Positions 17,709 to 25,206 of a DNA stretch of 32,906 nt are shown here, piece by piece. The DNA lies in assembly GCA_046714175.1 (NCBI GenBank), contig JBKKBI010000029.1, forward strand, positions 1 through 32,906. The letters run 5' to 3'. This DNA comes from UBA11373 sp046714175. Lineage in GTDB: Bacteria > Actinomycetota > Acidimicrobiia > Spongiisociales > UBA11373. The first letter of the stretch is position 1, and each line of letters begins with the position of its first letter. Position numbers and translations under genes: made by a program. The notes below the pieces were generated by a model that saw only the letters and a list, made by a program, of their open reading frames with translations, was not told the origin of the DNA and did not search any database.

Positions 17709-18005
17709 ATGCCTCTGGTGCGTGAGCAGCTATCTCGTCGAGCCTGGCGACGCCGGGTCGCGGCCCAGTTGGTCGACCGGCTCGACGTCGAGGGGGAGTT
17801 GAAGTTCATCGGCTCTCGGCCGCAGGACCGCCGCGAGATGCTGAAGATCGCCGCACTGCTTCCCGAGGACGTCATCGCCGAGCTCTACGAAGACCCCGCC
17901 TTTCCCGGCCAGACCTTCATGGAGCTCCGGTTGCTTCCCGAGAATTCGCCGGGACAGGCGCGGTTGCGGATGACATATGACGACGGCCGCGAAGAAGCGG
18001 TCTAG
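17709..18005 (+). CDS. Uncharacterised 98-residue protein
   Basis: Not recognised. A small soluble protein, basic at the N-terminus (RRAWRRR at 10-16) and acidic later (LLPEDVIAELYEDP). No signal peptide, membrane segment or cysteine. Codon use matches its neighbours, which supports a real gene. ATG at 17709 is preceded, 6 bases before, by a weak -10-like CACAAT (17697-17702); GTG at 17688 is an in-frame alternative. Stands just upstream of tRNA-Thr. The 109-base gap before it shows nothing else certain. Confidence 0.65.
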   Translation: MPLVREQLSRRAWRRRVAAQLVDRLDVEGELKFIGSRPQDRREMLKIAALLPEDVIAELYEDPAFPGQTFMELRLLPENSPGQARLRMTYDDGREEAV

Positions 18006-18045
18006 GTTCCGCGGGCCTTCCGCCAGGTAGCATGGCTCGCCCCAC

Positions 18046-18120
18046 GCCGGGGTAGCTCAGGGGTAGAGCAGCTCACTCGTAATGAGCAGGTCCGGGGTTC
18101 AAATCCCCGCTCCGGCTCCA
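18046..18120 (+). tRNA. tRNA-Thr (anticodon CGT), CCA encoded
   Basis: A complete cloverleaf: acceptor GCCGGGG pairs with CTCCGGC (one G-T), D-arm GCTC/GAGC, anticodon stem GCTCA/TGAGC with loop CTCGTAA (anticodon CGT at 18078-18080), T-arm CGGGG/CCCCG with loop TTCAAAT, discriminator T and encoded CCA. It reads ACG codons. A TAGCAT at 18028-18033 is a candidate -10. Only 16 bases separate the CCA from the sigma factor start. Confidence 0.97.
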
Positions 18121-18136
18121 CCGCGACGGGAGTCAC

Positions 18137-18700
18137 ATGGCCGACCGGGCCGACTTCACAGACCAAGTAATGGAGTACACCCCCCAGCTGTATTCCGCTG
18201 CGCTGCGCATGACCCGCAACCCTTCGGATGCTGAGGATGTGCTCCAGGAGACCCTGCTCAAGGCATACCGTGGGTTTCACACCTTCACCCAGGACACCAA
18301 TCTCAAGGCATGGCTCTACCGGATCCTGACCAACACGTTCATCAACAAGTACCGGCGCCAGTCTCGCCGCCCGCAAGAGGTGGAGCTGGGTGAGCTGGAG
18401 GACCTCTATCTCTTCCGCCGGCTCGGTGAGGAAGGAGGCGCCGGGGCGGCGCGCAGCGCCGAGGATGAGGCACTGGATCGGTTCGTGGACGCCGACATCA
18501 AGGCCGCACTGGAGTCGCTGCCGGAGAACTTCCGTATCCCCGTCCTCCTCGCCGATGTGGAGGGTTTCTCCTACAAGGAGATCGCCGAAATCATGGACGT
18601 CCCCATCGGAACGGTCATGTCCCGCCTGCACCGGGGAAGAAAGGCCCTGCAGCAGGCGTTGTGGAGGTTTGCTGAGGATCGTGAGGCCGCCGGCCAATGA
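18137..18700 (+). CDS. ECF sigma factor, SigR/SigH-like (redox stress)
   Basis: A 187-residue group 4 sigma factor. Region 2 spans ~19-60 (LRMTRNPSDAEDVLQETLLKA) and region 4 ~125-172 (LPENFRIPVLLADVEGFSYKEIAEIMDVP.. GTVMSRLHRGRKAL). The sequence and the downstream zinc anti-sigma gene place it with SigR of Streptomyces and SigH of mycobacteria, which drive thiol-oxidative and heat stress genes. ATG at 18137 has a GGGAG site. No SigR-type promoter (GGAAT-N18-GTT) is visible in the 16 bases after the tRNA, so transcription may come through the tRNA. Confidence 0.92.
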   Translation: MADRADFTDQVMEYTPQLYSAALRMTRNPSDAEDVLQETLLKAYRGFHTFTQDTNLKAWLYRILTNTFINKYRRQSRRPQEVELGELEDLYLFRRLGEEGGAGAARSAEDEALDRFVDADIKAALESLPENFRIPVLLADVEGFSYKEIAEIMDVPIGTVMSRLHRGRKALQQALWRFAEDREAAGQ

Positions 18701-18933
18701 AATGTGACGAAACTGCCAATCGTCTCTATGTTTATCTCGACGGCGAGGCCAATGTGGTGCAACGGTGGCGTATAAGGCGCCATCTGCGACAATGCCCGCC
18801 CTGTAAAGGGGGCCTCGTGTTCGAAGAGCGGCTGCGGGAGCGAGTGCGAGAGGGGTGCCGCGACGAGGTGCCCCAGGAACTCGTCGAGCGACTGCGGACG
18901 TTGCTGCAAGGACACGCCGAAGACGGGATGTGA
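18697..18933 (+). CDS. Zinc-binding anti-sigma factor, RsrA/RshA-like
   Basis: A 78-residue ZAS-family anti-sigma factor. Zinc ligands C3, H29, C33 and C36 have spacings (26, 4, 3) identical to C11, H37, C41 and C44 of Streptomyces RsrA, with HLRQCPPC as the HxxxCxxC core. In RsrA, oxidation forms a disulphide, releases zinc and frees the sigma factor. An extra cysteine is near residue 54. The ATG overlaps the sigma factor stop (ATGA), which couples production of the two proteins. Redox sensing is inferred from the conserved spacing. Confidence 0.92.
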   Translation: MKCDETANRLYVYLDGEANVVQRWRIRRHLRQCPPCKGGLVFEERLRERVREGCRDEVPQELVERLRTLLQGHAEDGM

Positions 18934-18934
18934 C

Positions 18935-19126
18935 ATGTCCGAGATCATGAAGGGCAACAAGGTGCAGGGTCGGACCCGCGCACCGCGTCAGCACGACGGA
19001 ACCCGGGTGTGCGAGCACGACCCCTGCGAGACCCTGCTCTCCCGGTACAACAAGCGCACCTATTGCTACGCCCACACCCCTACCCGCTTCCCCCGCTTGC
19101 GGGGCCGGGTGGTCCCCGAGTCCTGA
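18935..19126 (+). CDS. Small putative zinc-binding protein in the sigma operon
   Basis: A 63-residue basic protein. C26, C31, C44 and H47 (CEHDPCETLLSRYNK then YCYAH) form a probable zinc knuckle. A similar C..C..LSRYN..C..H/C pattern occurs in small domains of actinobacterial DNA-binding proteins, but no helix-turn-helix is present here. It starts one base after the anti-sigma stop, so it is the third gene of the operon. Function unknown; with four thiol/imidazole ligands it could be a second redox-responsive zinc site. ATG at 18935. Confidence 0.75.
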   Translation: MSEIMKGNKVQGRTRAPRQHDGTRVCEHDPCETLLSRYNKRTYCYAHTPTRFPRLRGRVVPES

Positions 19127-19155
19127 GCGTCAGCGGCGCCGTCCGCCGGGCCGGG

Positions 19156-19161
19156 TATCCT
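19156..19161 (+). promoter_or_regulatory. Candidate -10 element (TATCCT) for the metalloprotease-tilS-hpt operon
   Basis: TATCCT ends 5 bases before GTG 19167 and 8 bases before ATG 19170, with no ribosome binding site. Suggests a leaderless operon start. Confidence 0.45.
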
Positions 19162-19166
19162 CGGGT

Positions 19167-19427
19167 GTGATGACACGCCTGCGCACGCTGCTCGCGATCG
19201 CCTGTGTCGCCATGACTCTCGGCATCGGCACCGCCGGTGCCCAGGAGACCGAGGGTGGCGACACCCCGGCGGTCGTGGTCGATGAGCCCGCGGCGCCGCC
19301 CGCAGAGGACGCTTGGACCTTCCGGTTCATGGTTCCGACCGTGCTGGCCCTGAGTGGCCTGGCTCTTGCGGCGACCGCCATCGGTTACGGGGTTCGCCTC
19401 CGCGGCCGCTACCGCGTCGTGCGGTGA
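19167..19427 (+). CDS. Small secreted or membrane-anchored protein
   Basis: An 86-residue protein. A signal peptide-like segment (LLAIACVAMTLGIGTAGAQE, ~8-27, AxA-type site) is followed by a short acidic, alanine/proline-rich stretch and a transmembrane helix (~57-75), then a basic tail (RLRGRYRVVR). Predicted topology: tethered to the membrane with a short outside loop. Family not recognised. It overlaps the metalloprotease start (GTGA), so the two are probably made together. Start is GTG 19167 or ATG 19170. Confidence 0.75.
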   Translation: MMTRLRTLLAIACVAMTLGIGTAGAQETEGGDTPAVVVDEPAAPPAEDAWTFRFMVPTVLALSGLALAATAIGYGVRLRGRYRVVR

Positions 19428-20461
19428 GCTCGATCGACTGGAGGCTGGCCACCCGCATCGCCGGGAGCGTGGCAGCCACCCATCCCCTCGAAGGCAGCTA
19501 TCACTTTGCGGCTCTGCACCGGGCGGCGCCCGATCTGGTGGATCGCGCCGCCGCCCTTGCCGCCGTCGAGACCGGCCTCCCCTGGGTGGGATCGCCGGTG
19601 GTGCGGGTGGTCACGCGCAACGAGTGGGCCGAGGCGAACATCGCCGCCTTCGGTCGCTTGCTCGCTCCTGCTGAGTCAAAACTGGAGCAGCACGCCGGCA
19701 AGGGCTTCGCGGGCAAGGTGGGACGGCGCTTTCTCGCCGCCGAGGTCGGGGCGTTGGTGGGGATGCTCGCCAAGCGGGTGCTGGGGCAGTACGAGCTCGT
19801 CGTCCCCACCGAGAACGACGATGACGGCGACACGATCATGTTCGTCGGAGCCAACGTGTTGCACATGGAGCGTCAGCACGAATTCCGTCCCGACGAGTTC
19901 CGTTTCTGGGTGGCATTGCACGAGTGCACGCACCGACTGCAGTTCACCGGGGTTCCCTGGTTGCGCGGCCATTTTCTCGCCCTGGTCGAGGAACTCGTGG
20001 CCGCGGCCGAACCGGAACCGGGCAAGATGCGGCGCCTCTCTGAGGAAGTGCGCCAAGCCGCCCGCCGCGGCGAACCCTTGTTGGACGAGTCGGGGTTGAT
20101 GGGATTGCTCGCCACGCCCGATCAGCGCCGGTTGATCGAACGGGTACAGGCGCTGATGACCCTTCTCGAGGGTCACGGGCATGTGGTGATGGACCGGATC
20201 GGAGCCCGAGAACTTGTGACCCAGGATCGGATGTCCCGGGTACTGAAACAGCGCCGTCAGGAACCCCGTGCCCGAGCCTTCTTCCGGCTCACCGGTCTGG
20301 AGATGAAGATGAAACAGTACGACCGTGGGATGCGCTTCATCCAGGGGGTGGAGCGACACGCCGGCTTCGCCGCCCTCGACGCGGCATGGTCCGGGCCTGA
20401 GGCTCTGCCCACCCTCGATGAGATCGCCCATCCCGACCGGTGGCTGGCACGGGTGGGGTGA
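19424..20461 (+). CDS. DUF2342 zinc-dependent metalloprotease (F420-associated family)
   Basis: A 345-residue protein of the zincin-like DUF2342 family (TIGR03624, called coenzyme F420 biosynthesis-associated). The metal motif is HECTH (166-170) in FWVALHECTHRLQF; GHGHVVMD follows near residue 248. No signal peptide, so probably cytoplasmic. The family is nearly confined to actinobacteria that make F420, and its substrate is unknown. Mycobacterial Rv3626c is likewise next to tilS (Rv3625c) and hpt (Rv3624c). GTG at 19424 overlaps the upstream stop; its own stop overlaps tilS (GTGA). Confidence 0.88.
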   Translation: MSSIDWRLATRIAGSVAATHPLEGSYHFAALHRAAPDLVDRAAALAAVETGLPWVGSPVVRVVTRNEWAEANIAAFGRLLAPAESKLEQHAGKGFAGKVGRRFLAAEVGALVGMLAKRVLGQYELVVPTENDDDGDTIMFVGANVLHMERQHEFRPDEFRFWVALHECTHRLQFTGVPWLRGHFLALVEELVAAAEPEPGKMRRLSEEVRQAARRGEPLLDESGLMGLLATPDQRRLIERVQALMTLLEGHGHVVMDRIGARELVTQDRMSRVLKQRRQEPRARAFFRLTGLEMKMKQYDRGMRFIQGVERHAGFAALDAAWSGPEALPTLDEIAHPDRWLARVG

Positions 20462-21684
20462 AGCCGCACGAACTGCTCCGTTGTGTGTCTCCCCGGATCC
20501 CGCCGGGTCCGGTTACGGTGGCCTTGAGCGGGGGAGCGGACAGCGCGGTACTCGCCTGGTGCCTGTCCCACCGTGGCGATGTGGCCGCACTCACCGTCGA
20601 TCATGGGCTTCCCGATTCGCCGCGGCTGGCGGCGGCGGCGGGAACCATCGCGGCGCAATTGGGGATCCCGCATTCCGTGGTCGCAGTGGTGCCCCGGTCT
20701 GGGTCGGAGGCCGACTTGCGGATCGTTCGCCGCGCCGCGCTGGAGACTCACACCACTGGCTGGATCGCCACCGCCCACACTGCTGACGACCAGGCGGAGA
20801 CGGTGCTCGGCAACCTGCTGCGCGGGGCCGGCGCCGCCGGTTTGGCCGGTATCCCAGCGCGGCAGGGGCGCTTTGTCCGCCCGATGCTCGATATCCCCCG
20901 CGAGACGACCCGGTCGGTGGCCGCCCAGTTGGGATTGCCATTTTTCGACGACCCCCAGAACGACGATCTCGCAGTGCGGCGCAACCGGCTCCGCGCGTTG
21001 ACCCTGCCCGGTTTGACCGCCGACTACAACCCCCGGCTGCGGGACGCCCTGCTGCGTACCGCGCGGGCCATCGCGGCCGATGACGAAGCACTGGAAGGCC
21101 GGGCGGCACTGGTCCCGTTGCAGCGCGACGAGGAGGCAGTCCTGGTCCCGGCCGCTGCCCTGACCCAACTGCCCGTCGCGGTGGCCGCCCGGGTGGCGCG
21201 CCGGGCGCTGCGGCTCCTCCTCGGCGAGCACGCCGGTGATGCTGCCGCGGTGGCCGGGGTTCTCGCCGCTGCCGCTGGAGGTCCGGGGACAACTGTGCGG
21301 GGCGGGTTGCGGGTGCGGCGGGAAGGCCCGTGGCTAGCCGTATCCGGGATGCCTCCGGTACCACCCGCTCCGGCCGCCCTGGCGGTGCCCGGCCTGGTCC
21401 CGTTCGGGTCCTGGACCATCGAATCCGGCCGGGGAGGAGTCGTGGTGCCCTCCGCCGGGCCGTTCGTGGTGCGCGCCGCACGGCCCGGGGATCGCATCTC
21501 GATCGGCCGGGGCACCAAGGCCGTGGCCGATGCTCTGCGCGAGGCGGCGATCCCGGTGCGATTGCGCTCCCGTTGGCCGGTGGTCGAATCGCATGGAAGA
21601 ATCGCCTGGGTGGTGGGCGTACGGGTCGCCCCGAGTGACGGGGGCGAGGTTGTCGCGATGACTGCCCGGAGGGAGCGGCGGTGA
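20458..21684 (+). CDS. tilS: tRNA(Ile)-lysidine synthase
   Basis: A 408-residue enzyme that converts C34 of the CAU-anticodon tRNA-Ile to lysidine, using ATP, so that it reads AUA. The PP-loop is SGGADS (24-29). Other family blocks are TAHTADDQAETVLGNLLRG and RPMLDIPRETT, and the NRLR segment near residue 180. The C-terminal domain keeps the GDRI...KAVADALREAAIP block of TilS_C. GTG at 20458 overlaps the metalloprotease stop, and its own stop overlaps hpt. Confidence 0.93.
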   Translation: MKPHELLRCVSPRIPPGPVTVALSGGADSAVLAWCLSHRGDVAALTVDHGLPDSPRLAAAAGTIAAQLGIPHSVVAVVPRSGSEADLRIVRRAALETHTTGWIATAHTADDQAETVLGNLLRGAGAAGLAGIPARQGRFVRPMLDIPRETTRSVAAQLGLPFFDDPQNDDLAVRRNRLRALTLPGLTADYNPRLRDALLRTARAIAADDEALEGRAALVPLQRDEEAVLVPAAALTQLPVAVAARVARRALRLLLGEHAGDAAAVAGVLAAAAGGPGTTVRGGLRVRREGPWLAVSGMPPVPPAPAALAVPGLVPFGSWTIESGRGGVVVPSAGPFVVRAARPGDRISIGRGTKAVADALREAAIPVRLRSRWPVVESHGRIAWVVGVRVAPSDGGEVVAMTARRERR

Positions 21685-22202
21685 AGATCGGCTCGGTACT
21701 CGTGTCCCGGGAACAGATTTCGGCGCGTCTCGCCGAACTGGGAGACGAGATCACCCGCGACTACGCCGGCAAGGACCTGTTGTTGGTTGCTGTACTCAAG
21801 GGCGCGTTCATGGTGATGGCCGACCTGGCCCGCGAAATCCGGCTGGCCGTCGACATCGACTTCATGGCGGTGTCGTCATACGGTCACGCCACCCAGACCT
21901 CGGGAGTGGTGCGCATCCTCAAGGATCTCGATGCCGAGATCGCCGGCCGGCATGTGCTCATTGTCGAGGACATCATCGACTCGGGACTCACCCTCGACTA
22001 CCTCCGGCGCAACCTGGAGGTGCGGAGCCCTGCCTCCCTGGAGATCGCCACCCTCCTCCTCAAGTCGGGTATCCAACGGGTGCCGTTGCAGGTGCGCTAC
22101 GTCGGCTTCGAGATCCCGCCCGACTTCGTCATCGGCTACGGCCTCGACCTCTACGGCAAGATGCGGAATCTGCCGCATGTGGCGGTGATGGTGGAGGAGT
22201 AG
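21681..22202 (+). CDS. hpt: Hypoxanthine phosphoribosyltransferase
   Basis: A 173-residue purine salvage enzyme that makes IMP or GMP from the base and PRPP. The PRPP-binding loop is VLIVEDIIDSGLTL (92-105; E96 and D97). The flexible-loop region SSYGHATQTSG (65-75) and the base-contact VGFEIPPDFVIGYGLD block are present. Normal length. GTG at 21681 overlaps the tilS stop. tilS-hpt-ftsH is a very widely conserved bacterial order; here a 192-base gap separates hpt from ftsH. Confidence 0.96.
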   Translation: MKIGSVLVSREQISARLAELGDEITRDYAGKDLLLVAVLKGAFMVMADLAREIRLAVDIDFMAVSSYGHATQTSGVVRILKDLDAEIAGRHVLIVEDIIDSGLTLDYLRRNLEVRSPASLEIATLLLKSGIQRVPLQVRYVGFEIPPDFVIGYGLDLYGKMRNLPHVAVMVEE

Positions 22203-22232
22203 CCATTGGCGATCGGCTGACTCGGCTGACGG

Positions 22233-22309
22233 ACAACCGGTAACCGGCGAAGACTCCCGTGGGAAGCGGGTAGCGGGAAGCGGGCAGCCGAAATCGGGTA
22301 GCCAGAACC
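22233..22309. repeat. Heptamer repeat locus 4 (longest)
   Basis: The core, 22261-22309, is 49 bases of seven units: GGGAAGC (twice), GGGTAGC (twice), GGGCAGC, CGAAATC and CAGAACC. Four weaker units in the same phase precede it (ACAACCG, GTAACCG, GCGAAGA and CTCCCGT). It fills much of the hpt-ftsH gap. Confidence 0.8.
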
Positions 22310-22346
22310 GCATCGAACCCCTAACCCTTTACCGCTCACGCCCCGA

Positions 22347-22352
22347 TACCAT
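22347..22352 (+). promoter_or_regulatory. Candidate -10 element (TACCAT) for ftsH
   Basis: TACCAT in the context CCGATACCATG lies 42 bases before the ftsH GTG. A strong GGAGG at 22381-22385 precedes the start. A three-codon frame ATG TCC CTG TGA (22387-22398) overlaps the ftsH start codon; it may be incidental. Confidence 0.4.
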
Positions 22353-22394
22353 GTTCTTCCCAACCGCTGTTTTGCTCGCCGGAGGTATGTCCCT

Positions 22395-24314
22395 GTGAAT
22401 CGCACGGTCAAGACCGTATTGGTCTACCTGCTCGTCGTCACCGTGGCGATCATGCTCGTCAATGCTTTCGTGAGTTCGGCCACCGCGCCCGCCGAGTTCA
22501 CCCTCGACGAGTTCGCCGATCGGGTCGTCGCTGGCGAGGTCGAGTCGGTGGTGATCAAGCAGAAATCCAATGTGGTCGAGGGGGTGCTGACCCCGGAGGC
22601 GGGGGGGACCAAGTTCCGCACCACCTTCCCGGATGGTTACGAGGGTGACCTCACGACGATGCTGCTCGACAGCGGGGCCAGCATCGAGACCCGATCTGAA
22701 AACCCGAGCCTATTCGAGTGGTTCCTGGGCACGATCCTGCCCTACATTCTCATTTTCGGGGTTTTCATCTTCATCCTCATGCAGCTCCAGGGCGGGGGGA
22801 ACCGGGTGATGGCCTTCGGCAAGGCCAAGGCCAAGCAGGTGACGCGGGACATGCCCAAGGTCACGTTCAATGACGTCGCCGGTGCCGAAGAGGCCGTCGA
22901 GGAGTTGCGGGAGATCAAGGACTTCCTCGCCAAGCCGCAGAAGTTTCGTGCCATGGGAGCCAAGATCCCCAAGGGTGTGCTCCTCTACGGCCCGCCCGGG
23001 ACGGGGAAGACTCTCCTTGCCCGCGCCGTCGCCGGGGAGGCGGGCGTACCGTTCTTCTCCATCTCGGGCTCCGACTTCGTGGAGATGTTCGTCGGGGTTG
23101 GCGCCAGCCGGGTGCGGGATCTGTTTGAACAGGCCAAGGCGCAGGCTCCCGCCATCATCTTCGTGGACGAGATCGACGCTGTCGGCCGCCACCGCGGCGC
23201 CGGCCTGGGCGGCGGCCACGATGAGCGCGAGCAGACCCTCAACCAGTTGCTGGTGGAGATGGACGGCTTCGACGTCAAGACGGGGGTGATCCTGATCGCG
23301 GCCACCAACCGCCCCGACATCCTGGATCCCGCCCTGCTCCGCCCGGGACGATTCGACCGCCAGATCGTGGTGGATCGTCCCGACATCAAGGGGCGCCGGG
23401 CCATCCTGGAGGTGCACGCCAAGGGCAAGCCCCTCGCCAAGGACATCGACCTCGAGTCGCTGGCCCGCTCCACGCCAGGGTTCACCGGTGCTGATCTCGC
23501 CAACACGATCAACGAGGCGGCGCTGCTGGCGGCGCGCCGCGACAAGGACCTGATCGGGATGTCGGAACTCGATGAGGCTGTCGACCGCGTCATCGCTGGG
23601 CCGGAGCGCCGCAGCCGGGTGATGACCGAACAGGACAAGAAGGTCACCGCCTATCACGAGGGTGGCCACGCCCTGGTGGGTTTCGCTCTCCCCAATGCCG
23701 ACCCGATCCACAAGGTGACGATCATTCCCCGAGGCCGCGCTGGCGGATACACCATGTCGGTGCCGCATGAGGATCGCAACTACATGCGTCGCAGCGAGCT
23801 CGTGGACAAGCTGGCAATGATGCTCGGAGGTCGAGCAGCCGAGGAGATGATCTTCATCGATCCCACCACCGGCGCGGCCAACGACATCGAGCAGGCCACC
23901 TCCCTGGCCCGGAAGATGGTGATGGAGTACGGGATGAGTGACAAGGTGGGTCCGATGAAGTACGGCTCGCCCGACAGCGAGGTGTTCCTCGGCCGCGACT
24001 ACGTGCGCCATACCGACTACTCCGACGACGTGGCGACGCTCATCGACGAAGAAATCCGCGCCTTGATCACCCAGGCGCACGACGAGGCCCGCGCGATCCT
24101 CAAGACCCACGCCGCGGCATTGGACCGCCTCGCTGCGAACCTGATCGAACGTGAAACGCTCGATGCCGAAGAGGTGATCGCGGTGCTCCACGATGTGTCC
24201 AAGTGGGAGCATGCTCCCAACGGTTCGATGCGCATTCAGGCCCCCGTGGCTCCCGTCTCCGGACGCGGGGTGGCAGCCCTGCAGGCCTCGGCCGAGGAGG
24301 GGACCGCAACCTGA
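22395..24314 (+). CDS. ftsH: ATP-dependent zinc metalloprotease FtsH
   Basis: A 639-residue membrane-anchored AAA+ protease that degrades misfolded membrane proteins and selected regulators. Membrane helices at ~7-25 and ~113-133 flank a small extracytoplasmic domain. The AAA module has Walker A GPPGTGKT (199-206), Walker B IIFVDEID, and the second region of homology with DPALLRPGRFDR. The peptidase motif is HEGGH (421-425), and the third zinc ligand is probably the aspartate in the GAANDIEQAT block. Start is GTG at 22395, supported by GGAGG at 22381-22385. Family-normal length. Confidence 0.97.
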   Translation: MNRTVKTVLVYLLVVTVAIMLVNAFVSSATAPAEFTLDEFADRVVAGEVESVVIKQKSNVVEGVLTPEAGGTKFRTTFPDGYEGDLTTMLLDSGASIETRSENPSLFEWFLGTILPYILIFGVFIFILMQLQGGGNRVMAFGKAKAKQVTRDMPKVTFNDVAGAEEAVEELREIKDFLAKPQKFRAMGAKIPKGVLLYGPPGTGKTLLARAVAGEAGVPFFSISGSDFVEMFVGVGASRVRDLFEQAKAQAPAIIFVDEIDAVGRHRGAGLGGGHDEREQTLNQLLVEMDGFDVKTGVILIAATNRPDILDPALLRPGRFDRQIVVDRPDIKGRRAILEVHAKGKPLAKDIDLESLARSTPGFTGADLANTINEAALLAARRDKDLIGMSELDEAVDRVIAGPERRSRVMTEQDKKVTAYHEGGHALVGFALPNADPIHKVTIIPRGRAGGYTMSVPHEDRNYMRRSELVDKLAMMLGGRAAEEMIFIDPTTGAANDIEQATSLARKMVMEYGMSDKVGPMKYGSPDSEVFLGRDYVRHTDYSDDVATLIDEEIRALITQAHDEARAILKTHAAALDRLAANLIERETLDAEEVIAVLHDVSKWEHAPNGSMRIQAPVAPVSGRGVAALQASAEEGTAT

Positions 24315-24333
24315 TCCCGGGTGGAGCGCGCCC

Positions 24334-25206
24334 ATGGTGACCTCCGGAATTCCCTCGTTTGCCCCGGTCCAGTGGGTGGTGCGCGGGGGCATCGTCGGCA
24401 ATGCCGACCACACGCTGGTCATGGGGGTGGTGAACGTGACTCCAGACTCCTTCTCCGACGGTGGGCACTACCTAAATTCCGCCGCCGGCATTGCGCATGG
24501 ACTGGAGCTGTGGCGCCAGGGCGCCGACCTGATCGATATCGGCGGAGAGAGCACCCGTCCCGGAGCCGCCGCGGTGGACGAGTCCGATGAGATCGCCCGG
24601 GTGATGCCCGTGGTGGCCGCACTGGCGGCCGAGGGCGTGCGAGTCTCGGTTGACACCTCCAAGGCCGCGGTAGCCGCTGCCGCGGTGGAGGCCGGGGCAG
24701 TCGTGATCAACGATGTGACGGCGCTCGCCGACCCGGCGATGGCCGCGGTCGTCGCCGGGTCGGGGTGCGGCCTGGTGCTGATGCACATGCAGGGCACTCC
24801 CCGCACGATGCAGTCCGACCCTCACTACGCGGACGTTGTCGCCGAGGTCACCGAGTTTCTTCGGCTCCGGGTGGCCGTGGCCGCCGCTGCCGGCATCCCT
24901 CCGGAGCGGATCTGCCTCGATCCCGGCATCGGGTTCGGCAAGACCCTGGCCCACAATCTCACCCTGCTCACCAGCGGGGTATCCGCGCTCGCCGCCAGCG
25001 GCCATCCCGTACTCGTTGGTGCCTCGCGCAAGTCGTTCCTGGAGCGGATCCTCGGCCCCATTCCCGCACCCGAACGCGACGGCGCCTCCGCCGCGGCTCA
25101 TGTGCTCGCCATCGCCTCCGGGGCCACGGCGATTCGAGTGCACAGCGTGGTCGAAGGACTGCGCTCAGCGCGCGTAGCCGACGCTATCGTCAGACACACG
25201 CCATGA
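24334..25206 (+). CDS. folP: Dihydropteroate synthase
   Basis: A 290-residue folate pathway enzyme that joins p-aminobenzoate to dihydropterin pyrophosphate; the sulphonamide target. Motifs: MGVVNVTPDSFSDGG (30-44), IDIGGESTRPGA (67-78), DPGIGFGKT and GASRKSFL. ATG at 24334 has a GGAG site at 24323-24326; a longer upstream frame overlaps ftsH and is ignored. The stop overlaps the next gene (ATGA). Follows ftsH by 19 bases; in mycobacteria folE lies between them, but here it is missing. Confidence 0.95.
   Translation: MVTSGIPSFAPVQWVVRGGIVGNADHTLVMGVVNVTPDSFSDGGHYLNSAAGIAHGLELWRQGADLIDIGGESTRPGAAAVDESDEIARVMPVVAALAAEGVRVSVDTSKAAVAAAAVEAGAVVINDVTALADPAMAAVVAGSGCGLVLMHMQGTPRTMQSDPHYADVVAEVTEFLRLRVAVAAAAGIPPERICLDPGIGFGKTLAHNLTLLTSGVSALAASGHPVLVGASRKSFLERILGPIPAPERDGASAAAHVLAIASGATAIRVHSVVEGLRSARVADAIVRHTP

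Noticed and set aside
22710..24422. 570-codon open frame on the minus strand opposite ftsH and folP
   Set aside because: It is the antisense of well-recognised genes in GC-rich DNA, shows histidine/glycine-rich low-complexity translation, and matches no family.
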